NCBI RefSeq assembly: GCF_000315625.1
Contig: NW_005434642.1
Location: forward strand, 485,869-524,590
Direction of reading: 5' to 3'
Length of the DNA: 38,722 nucleotides
Source: Guillardia theta CCMP2712
Lineage: Eukaryota; Cryptophyceae; Pyrenomonadales; Geminigeraceae
Shown: in pieces, positions 1 through 10,970 of the stretch
Numbering within the stretch: the stretch's first letter is position 1
Layout of the letters: each line of letters starts with the position of its first letter
The notes under the pieces: model-generated
Databases searched by the model: none
What the model was told of the DNA's origin: nothing
The model's input: the letters and a program-made list of their open reading frames with translations, nothing else
Program-made: the position numbers and the translations under genes

Positions 1-1
1 C

Positions 2-631
2 GACCCTGACGTGCTCATGGACGGGGACGGAGAGGAGGGGCTGGGACACAAGCCTACCCAGATGATGCGGCAGTGCATGGGGGAGTGCAACAACTTCTGC
101 CTGCCCAAGTGCGAGGGGCGCAAGGAAAGGCTCAAGGCGCAGCAGGCTCAGTCCACCAGCGCCAATCTCCAGATGATGTCCGTCAACTGCACCCGCGCGT
201 GCCGGCGAACGTGCCTGGGGTCATGCAAGCCCAAGGTGCAGGAGAGAGTTGCTGTGCTGCGGCAGGACTACGCCAACAAACTGCATCCCTTCTATAAGAA
301 GGAGAGGAACGGCACGGGCGTTGACGGACAGTATCCGCCCGGAGACTGGAGGAGAAACACCTTCCTTGGCTCGAAGGATCAGAGCTTCGGCTTCGGCCGC
401 CCCAGGCATGGAGGAGAAGGTCGCAGGCGCGCGAGAGAGAGCTGGGGAGAGGGACGAGGAGGAGGAGGAGGAGGAGGAGGAGAGGGAATGGCAGCCAAGA
501 AGGGCTCTTTCTCCTGGACCTGGTACGGAGGCCTCCTCCTCGTCTGCCTGCTCGGTTTCGGCGTCGGTTACTGGCAATGGCAGAGCAGAAGATGGAGGAA
601 GGGAAGGGGAGCTGCGATGAGGTCGCTCTAG
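2..631 (+). CDS. Cys-rich, tail-anchored membrane protein (5' truncated)
   Basis: The reading frame is open from the left window edge, so the N-terminus is missing; about 209 residues are visible and the stop is TAG at 629-631. Near the start of the visible part are two blocks of four cysteines with strict C-x3-C-x3-C-x3-C spacing (CMGECNNFCLPKC and CTRACRRTCLGSC), about 40 residues apart. If helical, each block would put its cysteines on one face. A Gly/Arg-rich, low-complexity linker (about residues 137-165) is followed by a single strong hydrophobic segment (WYGGLLLVCLLGFGVGYW) and a short basic tail, typical of a C-terminal membrane anchor. I do not recognise the family. Convergent with the RNase P gene on the other strand. 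The Gly run is encoded by a GGA repeat, so its length may vary. Confidence 0.7.
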   Translation, partial: DPDVLMDGDGEEGLGHKPTQMMRQCMGECNNFCLPKCEGRKERLKAQQAQSTSANLQMMSVNCTRACRRTCLGSCKPKVQERVAVLRQDYANKLHPFYKKERNGTGVDGQYPPGDWRRNTFLGSKDQSFGFGRPRHGGEGRRRARESWGEGRGGGGGGGGEGMAAKKGSFSWTWYGGLLLVCLLGFGVGYWQWQSRRWRKGRGAAMRSL

Positions 632-900
632 AGAAACCAGACACTCTCTCCCTCCTCCCTCCTCCCTCCTCACTGCGCAAATGGGAGCAGATTGTGTGTT
701 AATGCTAATTTCTTAAAAGCGTTGATAATTGGAGACCGGAGGGAAGAGGAGAGCAGGGGGGGGGAGAGGAGAGGGGGGGAAGAGCAAGGCTTCTATACAA
801 TCATGTTTCTCTCAGCTCTCGAACAACAACGTTGCTGAGCACAGGAACGCGCTTCTCGCATGGTTGTTCCTCACCACCACGAGAAAATCCTGCAGGGCTG
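632..900. other. Convergent intergenic region, 3' flanks
   Basis: This lies between the stop codons of two convergent genes. It has a CT-rich start (CCCTCCT repeats at about 648-668), an AT-richer part with TTAATGCTAATTTC, and a purine-rich low-complexity stretch at 735-786 (GGGGGG and GAGAGG). No gene is visible. Confidence 0.6.
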
Positions 901-3900
901 TCAGGTAGGGAAGAACCAGCTCCTCTGCCTTACGCTCTCCCCTGCTCCTTCCGGCACTCCTCCCATCACCCTCCTCGCATCCTCCGCCTTCAGCAGGGCC
1001 ATGGCGAACCCGCGCCTGCGACGCTCAGCTGTCAGGCCGTTGCCTCCCCGTGACCTCCCGTACCCTGTGAGGAAGTTGTGACAGCCCGAGGTCACGTAGC
1101 CCCCGACGTCCTCAAGGACGGTGATGGACTCTGTCTCCTCCTCCTCCTGCTCTCGCGGTAGTTCAAGTCTCAGCTCGGAGCTGGTGGTCTTGCTAATGCT
1201 GAGTTGCTCTCCCCTTCCCTCCTTCAGCACCTTGCGCAGCCTCCGTTGCAAGTCGCCGCCCAACACCGTCAGGATGGCGTTCTGACAGGGGACGCCGCGC
1301 TTCTCCGATTGGAGCACCACAGGCACCAACTGCCTCCCTCCTCTCCCCTCACTATCTCGTGCTGCTGGCCCACACAACGACAACCACCGCACCCTCTCTC
1401 GAATCACCTCCACCACCCCGCCAGCGTCTCCTCCTCCCCCTCCGAACAATGCTGTCCAGCTCTCAGGCGTCACGACAGCGTGTCGGGTCCCGAGCTTCCT
1501 GTAGTTGACCCGGACAGACGGAGGAAGAACCTCGGACCTGCTCGTCCGATCAGTCGGGTGACTGACAGCTGGGAGGGAGAAGGACCTTTCTTCGCTCTTC
1601 CGGGCTTCCAGCTCCGACCACTCCTTGTACATGAGGGAATCGGGATAGTCGAAAGGGAACGTCGCTGAGCAGTGATGAAGATTGATCTCCTGATTCGCAT
1701 CTTCTTCAGCTCCTCTACGCAGGGAACTTCCCTCCTCTCACCTTGTGCTCCATCACTCCAATCGCCCTCCCGCCGTTGAGGATCAGAGCGTTCCAGAAGA
1801 CTCTCGACCAGCCCCCAGGGAGGAGGAGGACCCACTTCTTCGTGCTCGGCATGCGAGGAAGTTTCGACCTCCCGTCGGCTCTGATGAGGAGGACGCTGGT
1901 ATCCAGGGCGACGCCCTCCCTGGCCTGTTTGTCTCCGGTTGCGGGTCTGAACGTTAACAAACCCTCTTGACGATAAGCATGCAAGGAAGAGTCGGAGAGA
2001 GGACGAGATCGGAGTTGGCTGCACTGGAGAATGAGCATTCGCACACTGACAACAGTCAAATTGACCTCGGCAAGTCCCAGAAGGCTCCTCGGCATAGTCG
2101 AGCTCCCCCAGCGCTCCCCTTCCCTGCCGCGTTTCCGACGCTCCTCGTACTTGAAAGCCAGGGTTTCCTTGAGAAGACTCCTTCCCTTTCATCGCCCTCG
2201 TCGCCCTTGGCGGACCTGCTCTCCTTCTAAAAACGTCGCTGCTTTCCGACTGACCCCGTACCTGAGTGCCTTCACCAGCCGGGGGTCGATGCATGTCAGA
2301 GCAAGCGCACTTCCCGGCGGAAGAACTTGATAGGAGCTCGAGCCCTTGACGCTGTTCCAAGCCTTCCATGCGTCAGGAGCAATCAAGTCTCCATTCTTCT
2401 CACCTCTAACTGCAACTCCCCATCTGGGTAGGAGCCGCTGGCCTCTGTCATGTTGGTGGAACTCAGGCATCTTGCAAGGGTTCTGATCTGAAGGGACTTG
2501 TACGCCTCCGAGCTCGGACAGATAATCTTCTCCAAGAGCTGATCGCTGGTTGGACCCTGTAGCTCGAAGCGCGCTAACGCCCTGCCAGGATGAAGTGAAC
2601 GGACCAAAGTCGATGAGGTGAGGCACCTTGTTTGAGCCCAGCGCACTCTGCCATGGACCGTCTTGTTGCACCATTCGAACTCAGCTTGCAACATCGCAGA
2701 GGCCTGAGGATTTATCCAAAGGAGAGCTTCCCGCATGTTGCCATCACCCTTCAAGCATCTCAGATCTTGTACTTGCAAGATGTATGTTTACCGTAGATGG
2801 CCTGCACATCGCCTGTGCTGGCCCGATGACTCGATGATGGACTGAGGTTGACGAGCAGGCGAGACAAGTGACTTCAAACCCTCCACTCATGAATCTTTTG
2901 TCGATCTTCGAGCAATCGTTGAACAACTTTCCTGTGAAACAGATGTCAACAGAAGGTTCATGGAAGGGAACGAACTGCGGAGCAAGGTGCAAAGGTGCAG
3001 ATTCATACGGAGGAAGGAGAACAAATCAGCTTCAGGGCCCTCCAGCCTCCAGCATGCGAGGTATGACGCATCCTGCAGGACCGTTCGGGTCTTTGACCAC
3101 CTCACTGCTGCTCGAGAAGATACGTCTCTCCGCTGCCGTACGCGTCAGGATTGCCAGCTTTGAGCCGCGAAAGCTCACATGCAGAGGAAGCCGGTATCCC
3201 CACATACTCCCCATCTTCATCCTCTTGACGTGCCAGAGGTGTGTAGACAGAAATCTTTGAGCATCGCCACCATCCTAACCGCCCAGTCGCTCAGCTTAGC
3301 TAGCAACGCCAACCCACTGCCTACCTTTGCACAGCCTTCCCTGCCCTCGAAGGAAGCATGCATGTTCCGCACGTATCTCCTCTGTGCTCTGTAGAGTTGC
3401 GGCGCCTTGCCCCTGGAGGCGTCTGCCAGCTTGACTTTCTTCTTTGGCCTCAACCTGACTTGCAGGGGAAACTTGTACCGCCGGTGGCTGGTAGCTCGTC
3501 GCCTCAGCATCATCCTAACCTCTGACCCACCGATCGGCGCCTTCTTTCCATGGCGCGCATGTCTGTCCGAGCAGGCGGGCAGAGCAGCCATCGCGTCCCT
3601 TATCTCGCACTCTCTTGCCTCAGCGAACATCTCCACCCGAAGGAAGGTGGAACCCTGGAAGGATGTGTCTTCCTTGGGGGTATGAGACCTCCTCTTCCTC
3701 TTCGCTCCTTGCTCTCTATCACTGGGAGTAAACTCTCTCGATCCTCTCTTGTTCATATCGCCAACAGGAGAAGCCGCCTCTACTTTCCCCTCCCCATTTC
3801 TTCGAACTCCTCGATCTGCTGCAGGCGAGCGTGATGCCATCGTGACCTCCCCCATGACCTCCCCTGCTCTCCCACCGCCCCCTCGCCCTCCCCTCCCTCC

Positions 3901-3972
3901 CCAGCTTTCTCCTCTCTTCCCTTGACCTCCTTCACGTCCTCCCTGCCCGCCTTCTTTTCCCCTTCCTGCCAT
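901..3972 (-). CDS. POP1: RNase P / RNase MRP protein subunit POP1
   Basis: POP1 is the largest protein of nuclear RNase P (tRNA 5' maturation) and RNase MRP (rRNA processing). Exon 1 (3972-3325) encodes a Gly/Arg-rich start, then the POP1 N-terminal region including VEMFAEARECEIR and RRRATSHRRY. Exon 2 (3274-3179) carries the family hallmark THLWHVKRMKMGSMWGYRLP. Exon 3 (3132-2976) has VLQDASYLACWRLEG. Exon 4 (2931-2792) ends at IGPAQAMCRPST and the next starts at 2748 with GDGNMREALLWINP. Further on are ALARFELQGPTSDQLLEKI, LPPGSALALTCIDPRL, the POPLD-type VLLLPGGWSRVFWNALILNG, then FPFDYPDSLMYKEW and RVNYRKLGTRH. The first introns are 50, 46, 44 and 43 nt and all are GT-AG. The frame changes at each, so the gene is unreadable unspliced. 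Stop at 903-901. The junctions between about 2260 and 2095 are the least certain. Confidence 0.92.
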
Positions 3973-4877
3973 CGCCTTTCACAGAACGTGCGGCATGATC
4001 CGCCTCTTGCGCATGGAGGCAGTGTTTCCCTTCACCTATTTCTTGAGGTAACCCAACACTGCTGTCCTACCCAGCCTGCTCTCTCATTGAACGCCCCTCG
4101 GAGTCCGATTTCCGTTGAACGCCGGGCCGGGACTCGGGAGCTGCCGGGCCCGGGCCGGGCATCTCACGGTAGACTGTCGGCCGGCCCGGCCGGCCGCTCC
4201 CATCCAGCCGAGTCGACTCGTGACGGTTGCGAGAACCTCAGGAGACGTTGAGCGGTTGAAGGATGAGTAAAACTACTACCGTACCGGTTCAAGTCAGAGT
4301 CACGTGACACACATAATCACTGAAGTCATAAACAAAAGTCAGCCCGCCTCAGCGAGGAGGGCCGGGCCCGAGAAGGTAGGGTGACTCTTAGTTACATGGG
4401 GAAGTGGGGGGTACTTGTCAGGGGTGGGGTTTGTGATGATTAAATGGAGGGGGTGGGTCCCACGGGTGGTGCAGTGAGCGATATGAAAAGAGGGGGTAGG
4501 GATTGAAGGCAGGGTGACCCGTCATTGAGAGAGAAAAAAAGAATAGAGAACAGGATGAACCGAGATGAGGGACAAAGGATGATCGCTCGGAACGAGAAAA
4601 GAAAAGAGTAGGGAAGAACTAGAAGCTTCAGAAGTACCGGTACTTTTAAGAACGAATATCACAACAAGATACCGGTACTTTTGAGTCCGATAAAACGACA
4701 GTACCCCTTCTTTGAAAGACTCTTCGTAAAGAAGAAAAGAAAGACTAATAACTGTTACATTATCGTTCCTTCCTTCTTCTAATTTTTTTTTCTCAGGGTG
4801 GGCGGCGGGTGGGAAAGGTGACGGGTTTCCCCTCCTCTTAGTCTCCCCCCTCCCCAGCCACCACCGTCAGCCTCGTC
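3973..4877. other. Divergent intergenic region between POP1 and psbU
   Basis: No gene seen. A small GC-rich patch lies at 4115-4200 (GCCGGGCCCGGGCC-like words). A G-rich tract at about 4375-4520 includes GGGGTACT at 4408-4415. Two copies of a palindromic element occur: AGTACCGGTACTTTT at 4633-4647 and TACCGGTACTTTT at 4670-4682. A pyrimidine-rich leader (about 4760-4877) runs into the psbU start codon, which looks like its 5' UTR. Confidence 0.6.
4633..4682. repeat. Paired palindromic TACCGGTACTTTT elements
   Basis: TACCGGTACTTTT occurs at 4635-4647 and again at 4670-4682, about 35 bp apart; the core GTACCGGTAC of the first copy is a perfect palindrome. A near copy, GAAGTACCGGTATTTT, is at 37963-37978. 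The location upstream of psbU could indicate a protein-binding site; this is inference. Confidence 0.45.
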
Positions 4878-5789
4878 ATGCTCCGCAAAGCCGCGCTCCT
4901 CGCCGTCGTCGCCGGCGCTTCCGCCTTCTCCTCCACTCCTTCCCTCGCTGGCCTTCATGCTAAGCCCACCAAGGTGAAGCAATTTGAAGTTTTGCACTTG
5001 CCGCACCGTCCAGTTGTTGTAAACTGTGCGTTCTTTCATCCGAATCTAAAATGCCGTACTTATTCGTCTATCGTCCTCCTTGTACGCGAATTGTCATGTC
5101 ATTCTCGGTTCCGGTCTTCTTAGAGGATTGTTTGCTATAGAAACGTATTCATAGTGCATGAATGCCTTTTCTACACAATAAGCAGGGATGAATTATTGCA
5201 TGTTTCTTGTAGAGACGTCATATTTCGCAAGGTGGTTTGCTTACGCTGTGTACGCAGGCTTGCGGAGTCACCATGCAGGCTGAGGGCTCTGTTTCCCGCA
5301 GAGACATGCTGAAGACTTTCGTTGCTGGAGCTGCCATCGCTGCCCCTGCTCTCGCCAACGCCGAAATCGATTACGCCAACCTTCCATACCTCGGCGGCTC
5401 TGACAAGATTGATGTGAACAATGCTAATATCCGCGTATACACTAAGCTCCCTGGAATGTACCCCAGCATTGCAGGAATTATCGCCAAGGTCAGTTCGCGA
5501 TGGCTGCGATGTGTGGAACCATCTAACGCTTGAGCAGAATGGCCCATACCAAACCGTTGAAGACATCTACAAGCTCCCCAAGCTCTCTGCTGAGCAGAAG
5601 GAGATCGTCAAGAAGTATGAGAAGAACCTTGTTGCGCTCGAGCCGGCCCCCGAGGTAAGATTTCTTTTCCAACTCGAAAGAGCTACCTGTCCCCTCCTTG
5701 CCTGCTTCATGTAGAATGATATGCTGTATGATGTTGACTGTTGTGTACAGTACCAGGAGGACATCTTCAACAACGGCCTCTACAGGTAA
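4878..5789 (+). CDS. psbU: Photosystem II 12 kDa extrinsic protein PsbU
   Basis: PsbU caps the oxygen-evolving complex of photosystem II on the lumenal side in cyanobacteria and red-lineage plastids. Four exons: 4878-4973, 5258-5488, 5538-5654 and 5751-5789, all with phase-0 GT-AG introns (284, 49 and 96 nt), giving 160 aa. Residues 1-16 are a signal peptide ending ASA before Phe17, the motif of complex-plastid import. A transit-type segment follows, then SRRDMLKTFVAGAAIAAPAL, a twin-arginine thylakoid signal (RR at 46-47) ending ANA|E at 67/68. The mature part is 93 residues, the usual PsbU size, with DYANLPYLGGSDKIDVNNAN, YPSIAGIIAKNGPY and a C-terminus ending NNGLYR. The first intron separates the signal and transit exon from the rest. 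An AATAAA lies at 5846-5851. Confidence 0.96.
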
Positions 5790-5845
5790 ATATTTAGGTC
5801 TATCGATGAGTATACCATAAGTTAGCGTATGGTTTTGCGGATAAG

Positions 5846-5851
5846 AATAAA
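5846..5851 (+). other. Candidate polyadenylation signal AATAAA (psbU)
   Basis: AATAAA about 60 nt after the psbU stop codon, in the 150-bp gap before the convergent gene. Confidence 0.4.
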
Positions 5852-5939
5852 TCACAATGGTTTCGAAAAAGGCTGTTTAATCATTTAACAACGAGCCATC
5901 CACAGACGAATTGCTTCACTTGTCCACAGATGAATTGCT

Positions 5940-6755
5940 TCACTTGTCCTTGAGCTTTTTGAGATGCTCTGGCTGTGCCGTCAATTCCGTCTGGTAACAC
6001 ATGTAACACTCACCTATCGCTGCCTCAAGAGCTTCGGTATCGTTGTTGGCTGCGGTTGATGCAAGTGAGGCTGTGCAGAGCAACTCGTTCGAACAGTTCT
6101 CACCGATAGCGTCATCGATGGCTCTCTCTGCTGCTGTTATCTCTGGAGACTGTTCGCCGTCTCCATCAAAGTCTGGAATGGCAGAGGATGCTGCCGAGTC
6201 TTTTTCTCGGTGAAATGGATTCATCTATGAAAACACCAGGTACTGTCAGAATGAAAGAGAAGGATGACTTGAAACATACGATTGCTTCACTCAGCCACTT
6301 CTTTGCAAGACCCGGAGTGACCCCGGACGGAAGTTCAAATCCATTGAGTTCTTGAGGACTTGTTTTACTCGTCATCAACCGTTCCGCCACAACTTGGTCC
6401 TGCTATTGGAGAATCATCGGACAGTGCACAACAATGCATCAACTCCACGTACATCGCCAACAGACTGCATAGACAGGTTGGGCCCATCGTGAGCAGCAGC
6501 TTTGTTGACTTCACGATCGTAAGCTGTACCATAGCTGCTGTTCTCTTCGATCTCCACCTGCAGGGTCGAATCACTTGCGGCGTTATCCTCCCTCGTACCA
6601 ACCTCCGTATATCCATTCTCGTCCACCAGAGAGTCCTTCAAACGATCGAGACTGACATCACTCGTGAGCCACTCTCACGTTGTTGGGAGCATAACAACTC
6701 ACGTAGCTTGCGACACTTCTCCCGTTGGAAGCACGTCTCGATTGTACCTGGCCAT
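5940..6755 (-). CDS. Small acidic protein of unknown function
   Basis: Four exons can be joined with consistent phase. An ATG at 6755 encodes MARYNRDVLPTGEVSQAT. It is joined over a 42-nt intron (phase 2; GAG acceptor, the weakest junction) to DVSLDRLKDSLVDENGYTEV and on to NLSMQSVGD. A 50-nt intron with a strong GTACGT donor leads to QDQVVAERLMTSKTSPQEL, through GVTPGLAKKWLSEAI. A final intron ending TTTTCATAG leads to MNPFHREKDSAASSAIPDF and the stop at 5942-5940. The product is about 220 aa, rich in Asp/Glu, Ala and Ser, with no membrane segment or signal peptide. The C-terminal third looks helical and ends in a Lys-rich tail (HLKKLKDK). I do not recognise a family. Convergent with psbU. 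Confidence 0.55.
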
Positions 6756-7742
<987 letters not shown>

Positions 7743-9228
7743 ATGGTATGGCAGCTTGCGGTGTATCGAGGAGGAGGGATACTGATGGCGCCGCTCATCG
7801 TGATGATGATGGTGAGGAGGAGACTGAGAGGAAGAGAAACAGATCTGCTTGCTAGGCTAGGTGAGTAGAGACCTCTCGGCTCGTCTCATCTGAGCCATCT
7901 GACCAAGAGAGGTCAGGAGTCCGGTGGCAGCCAAGGCCCAAGTCTTGGGAAGGAAACCATGACGTCACATGCCTGCATGGCGCCAGCGTGGGAGAATGTC
8001 TTTCTGCTCTGACACTGGCAAGCTACCTTTCTCTCGTGCGGCCGTGCATGCGTTTTTTGATATCGAGGTAAAGGATTCGCTCGTGTTTCCTTCCATCCCC
8101 GCTAATTATTCTCGTAGCGGCTCTTCAGATGGCCTGAGAGTTCTGAACATGAGGAAGCATCAGCATCCTGAAGATGAATTCTTCTCCAAGGTTGAATGCG
8201 TCCAGGCACCAGTCGATCTCCCATATGCAGTGAAGCGATTTCTAAGGCACTGGAAACCATCCGCGTTAGTGATCTTGGAAGCTGATTTATGGCCGAACAT
8301 GTTGTATGAATGCAAACAAAGAGGCATCAGACTGATCATGGTGGATGGGAGGATAAGCCACATGTCAGCTGCTCGATGGAGCTTCTTCCTCTTCCGCCCT
8401 CTGATCTCGTACATGTTTCGAATGTTCGAGACGATCCTTTGTCAGAGCCAGCAGGACAGTGAGCGTATGCGAGCTCTCGGAGCAGAGAGGCTGACGTGTC
8501 TCGGGAGCTTGAAGCTTGTCGCGCCCATCTCATCTGTCGTACAATCAGAAGTCGATGAGATCCACAAACGCCTCTCGTATCGGATTGGCGACACCCGCAG
8601 GACAAGGAAGATTTGGATCGCTGCCAGTACGCACGAGGGAGAGGAGGAGGTTGCCATAGAAGCGCATCTAGATGTCGCATCGAAGCTGCAGTGCCCAGCT
8701 GATGCCCATGGCAAGGAGCTGAAGCCTCTGCTTGTCTTGGTTCCACGACATCCTATGCGCTGCGATCAGATTCTCACGGTGATCCAAAATCGATTTCCCC
8801 AGCTGAAGTTGAGCTTGCAGAGCAAGGATGGGATGTCGATGCTCCTGGAGGCTGATCTTCACATTGTCGACATGCTGGGAGTCTTGAGGGTCTGGTACGC
8901 AGTCGCTCCCGTCGCTCTGGTGGGAGGTTCACTCGTCGATGGTGTGGGGGGTCACAACGTGATGGAGCCGGCCTTGCTAGGGTGCTTCCCGCTCCATGGC
9001 CCTCACAATCAGAACGGTCAGCATGCGATCGACGTCATCGCAGGATCGTCACCGCACTGCATCAGGCAGGTGTCGGACAGCAGAGACTTGGCCGAAAGCA
9101 TCCGAGAGATCTTGAAGCAAGACGAGAAAGTCCTTGCCGAGCTCAAAGACACCGTCAGGAGTGAAATGAACAGCATTGCTGCGAAGCAAGGAGCACGAAT
9201 AGTCGAAGCTTTAACACCCTACATCTAA
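7743..9228 (+). CDS. waaA: 3-deoxy-D-manno-octulosonic acid (KDO) transferase
   Basis: A GT30-family enzyme that transfers KDO from CMP-KDO to a lipid A-like acceptor. Three exons: 7743-7860, 7908-8067 and 8118-9228, with 47- and 50-nt introns, giving 462 aa. The N-terminus (MVWQLAVYRGGGILMAP, hydrophobic, then RRRLRGRE) resembles the bacterial membrane-anchoring start. Exon 2 reads CLHGASVGECLSALTLASY, the acceptor-side motif with the glutamate regarded as catalytic. Exon 3 has DLPYAVKRFLRHWKP, ILEADLWPNML, then LVPRHPMR, DMLGVLRVWYAVAPVALVGG and GGHNVMEPALLGCFPLHGP, the CMP-KDO-binding half of the GT-B fold. The choice of start rests on exon 1 matching the family; an unspliced frame beginning at 7969 would lose the catalytic segment. 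Plant homologues are organellar; the location here is unknown. AATAAA follows at 9259-9264. Confidence 0.93.
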
Positions 9229-9258
9229 AGATAACATGTACATTATGTTGATTACTTG

Positions 9259-9264
9259 AATAAA
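9259..9264 (+). other. Candidate polyadenylation signal AATAAA (waaA)
   Basis: AATAAA 31 nt after the waaA stop, in the 59-bp gap before the stop codon of the convergent phosphatase gene. The two transcripts probably overlap at their 3' ends. Confidence 0.45.
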
Positions 9265-9287
9265 ACATCGCGGGACATCATCCAGGT

Positions 9288-10970
9288 TCAAGCAAGCTGA
9301 CTTTGCAAGGCTTTTTGCAGCTTCTCTGAATACTCTCGGTAGGCTCTGCTGTCTGCCCCTTTCAAGGAGTCGTGTCGCGATTCCAGTGAGATCAAGTGCT
9401 GTCATACGGATCAATCAAGGGCAGCAGCACCAGTCTCTCATCACCTGCTCGCGGAGCCTCTGCATATCTCCAGTCGTCCACATGTCCCAGTCTTCAAGCT
9501 CGATGGAAGGATGTTTGCCGTGAAGGACTCCCTCCTTCTGCAGCTTAGTCTCGTACTGAATCAGCTAGCACGCAAGCGTCAGGTCCTCAGGCTTGCAACG
9601 ACATCACCTCACCTGCTGCATGAAGCTTCGGTTCGGCCAGGCCACCCGACGCCTCGAGTAGGTAAGACGGAAGGCATCGAATAAGCTCATTCCATTGCTC
9701 GCCATCAAGTAGGCAATCATCATCGTTGTACTTCGAGATATTCCAGCGGCACAGTGAAAGCATACAGCTCCTCCTTTCGCCAGCGATTCGTCGGTGAATT
9801 TCTTAACCTGGAACAGCACGAATCAAGAACATCCAAAGAGTTTCGAGTTCGCAGCACTAGCTGGCATTCTGACCCTACCGCTGAGAAGTGAACGGTGGCG
9901 TCGTGGTCTTCTTGGTCTTCAAGCGTGTCGATGTTGAAGTAGTTGAACTGATCAGGGAACTCGTTGTTCTGCTCGTTCACACACACTATGTGCCTAATAT
10001 TCAGCTTCTTCAACTCATCCGTCCGTTCAACCCCGCGAAAGTTGGTCAGGTACAACTTTCCTGCAACGATGCAGGAGACGGAGTCCCTGTCCTCTTGCGT
10101 GCCTGCATCAGGACTGAACACAGACGCAAGTGGTATCTCTTCCTCCTCCGCTGCATCTTGTGCAGGCGCTGCCTGGCTGTCGTCAGGATCTGCAGCTTTC
10201 TTACTCTTCGGGGGTGCAAACGCGTCTAATAGATCATCCGCCTCCTTGAGAGCCTGCTCCTGACTTTGCTTGCCTGCTTTCAGCTCTGTGTCTTTCAACT
10301 GAGGCTTCACTTGTCCATTCTTCTTCTCTTGTTCTTTGACTTGGACGAATTCTCGGAACTGCTGAGCCATTTGCTGATCTATTGAGATTTGCTCTTGCTC
10401 CTCTAGCTTCCTGCGCTGCTCCTCCTTATCTCTTGAAGCCTCTTCGTTTTGAGCCATCATCTTTGACATGGCGTTGAACTGTTGAGCCGCTTGTTGATCC
10501 AACGAAAGCTCTTCCTGTTCCTCCAGCTTCTTCCTTCGCTCCACATCTGAAAGTCGTTGTGATCCAGCTGCCTCCTGATGTTCAGCTTGAGCTTCAGTTC
10601 CTTTGAGTTGTCCAGCGCTATCAGCACTCTGCTGAAATGCTCGAAACTTCTGTGCAAACTGCTGGTCGATGGATATCTGCTCCTGCTCTTCCAGCGTGAG
10701 CTTGGCCGCCTTGGCCGCCGGCTGCACGGCAGCTTTCGACTCCGTCGCAGCAGCTTGTTGGTGTGTCCCCTTCACCCTGTCACGACCTGATGGCGCTGGT
10801 GTTGATCGGACAGGCGCGCTAGCCTTGGTAGCCTTCTGCTGGGTCGCTCCAGACTTCTGAGGCTGAACATTGGCAGCAGGCTGATCTTTTCCTTTCTTCA
10901 CCCCTTGGCCCTGCAGCACAAAGTCTTGCTTCTGGTTGGTGCTTTTTCCCTTTGACACCGAGCTTCCCAT
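9288..10970 (-). CDS. Dual-specificity protein phosphatase with N-terminal Gln-rich repeats
   Basis: Four exons: 10970-9879, 9807-9613, 9564-9445 and 9398-9288 (introns 71, 48 and 46 nt, phase 0), giving 505 aa. The start MGSSVSKGK fits an N-myristoylation signal. Residues 1-90 are basic and disordered. A repeat of about 20 residues occurs three times, at about 93, 149 and 189, with consensus LEEQEQISIDQQ.AQQF (for example LEEQEELSLDQQAAQQF). The phosphatase domain starts near residue 296 (ADKLYL-like VAGKLYLTNFRGV), has a candidate general-acid Asp in NIDTLEDQED, and carries the signature HCAAGISRS (Cys383, Arg389) followed by MIAYLMASNGMSLFDAF. The C-terminal exons (LIQYETKLQKEGVLHGKHPS and on to ALQSQLA) look helical. 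This is an active-type atypical DUSP; the substrate is unknown. The membrane location is inferred from the myristoylation motif. Confidence 0.93.

Noticed and set aside
1470-2369. 299-codon minus frame inside POP1
   Set aside because: It is largely Arg/Ser/Gly shadow sequence; the POP1 segments in this interval are in other frames and match the family.
7969-8117. Unspliced start of the KDO transferase (MPAWRQRGRMSF...)
   Set aside because: It reads intron and an out-of-frame exon; the correct frame over 7969-8067 gives the conserved HGASVGE segment.
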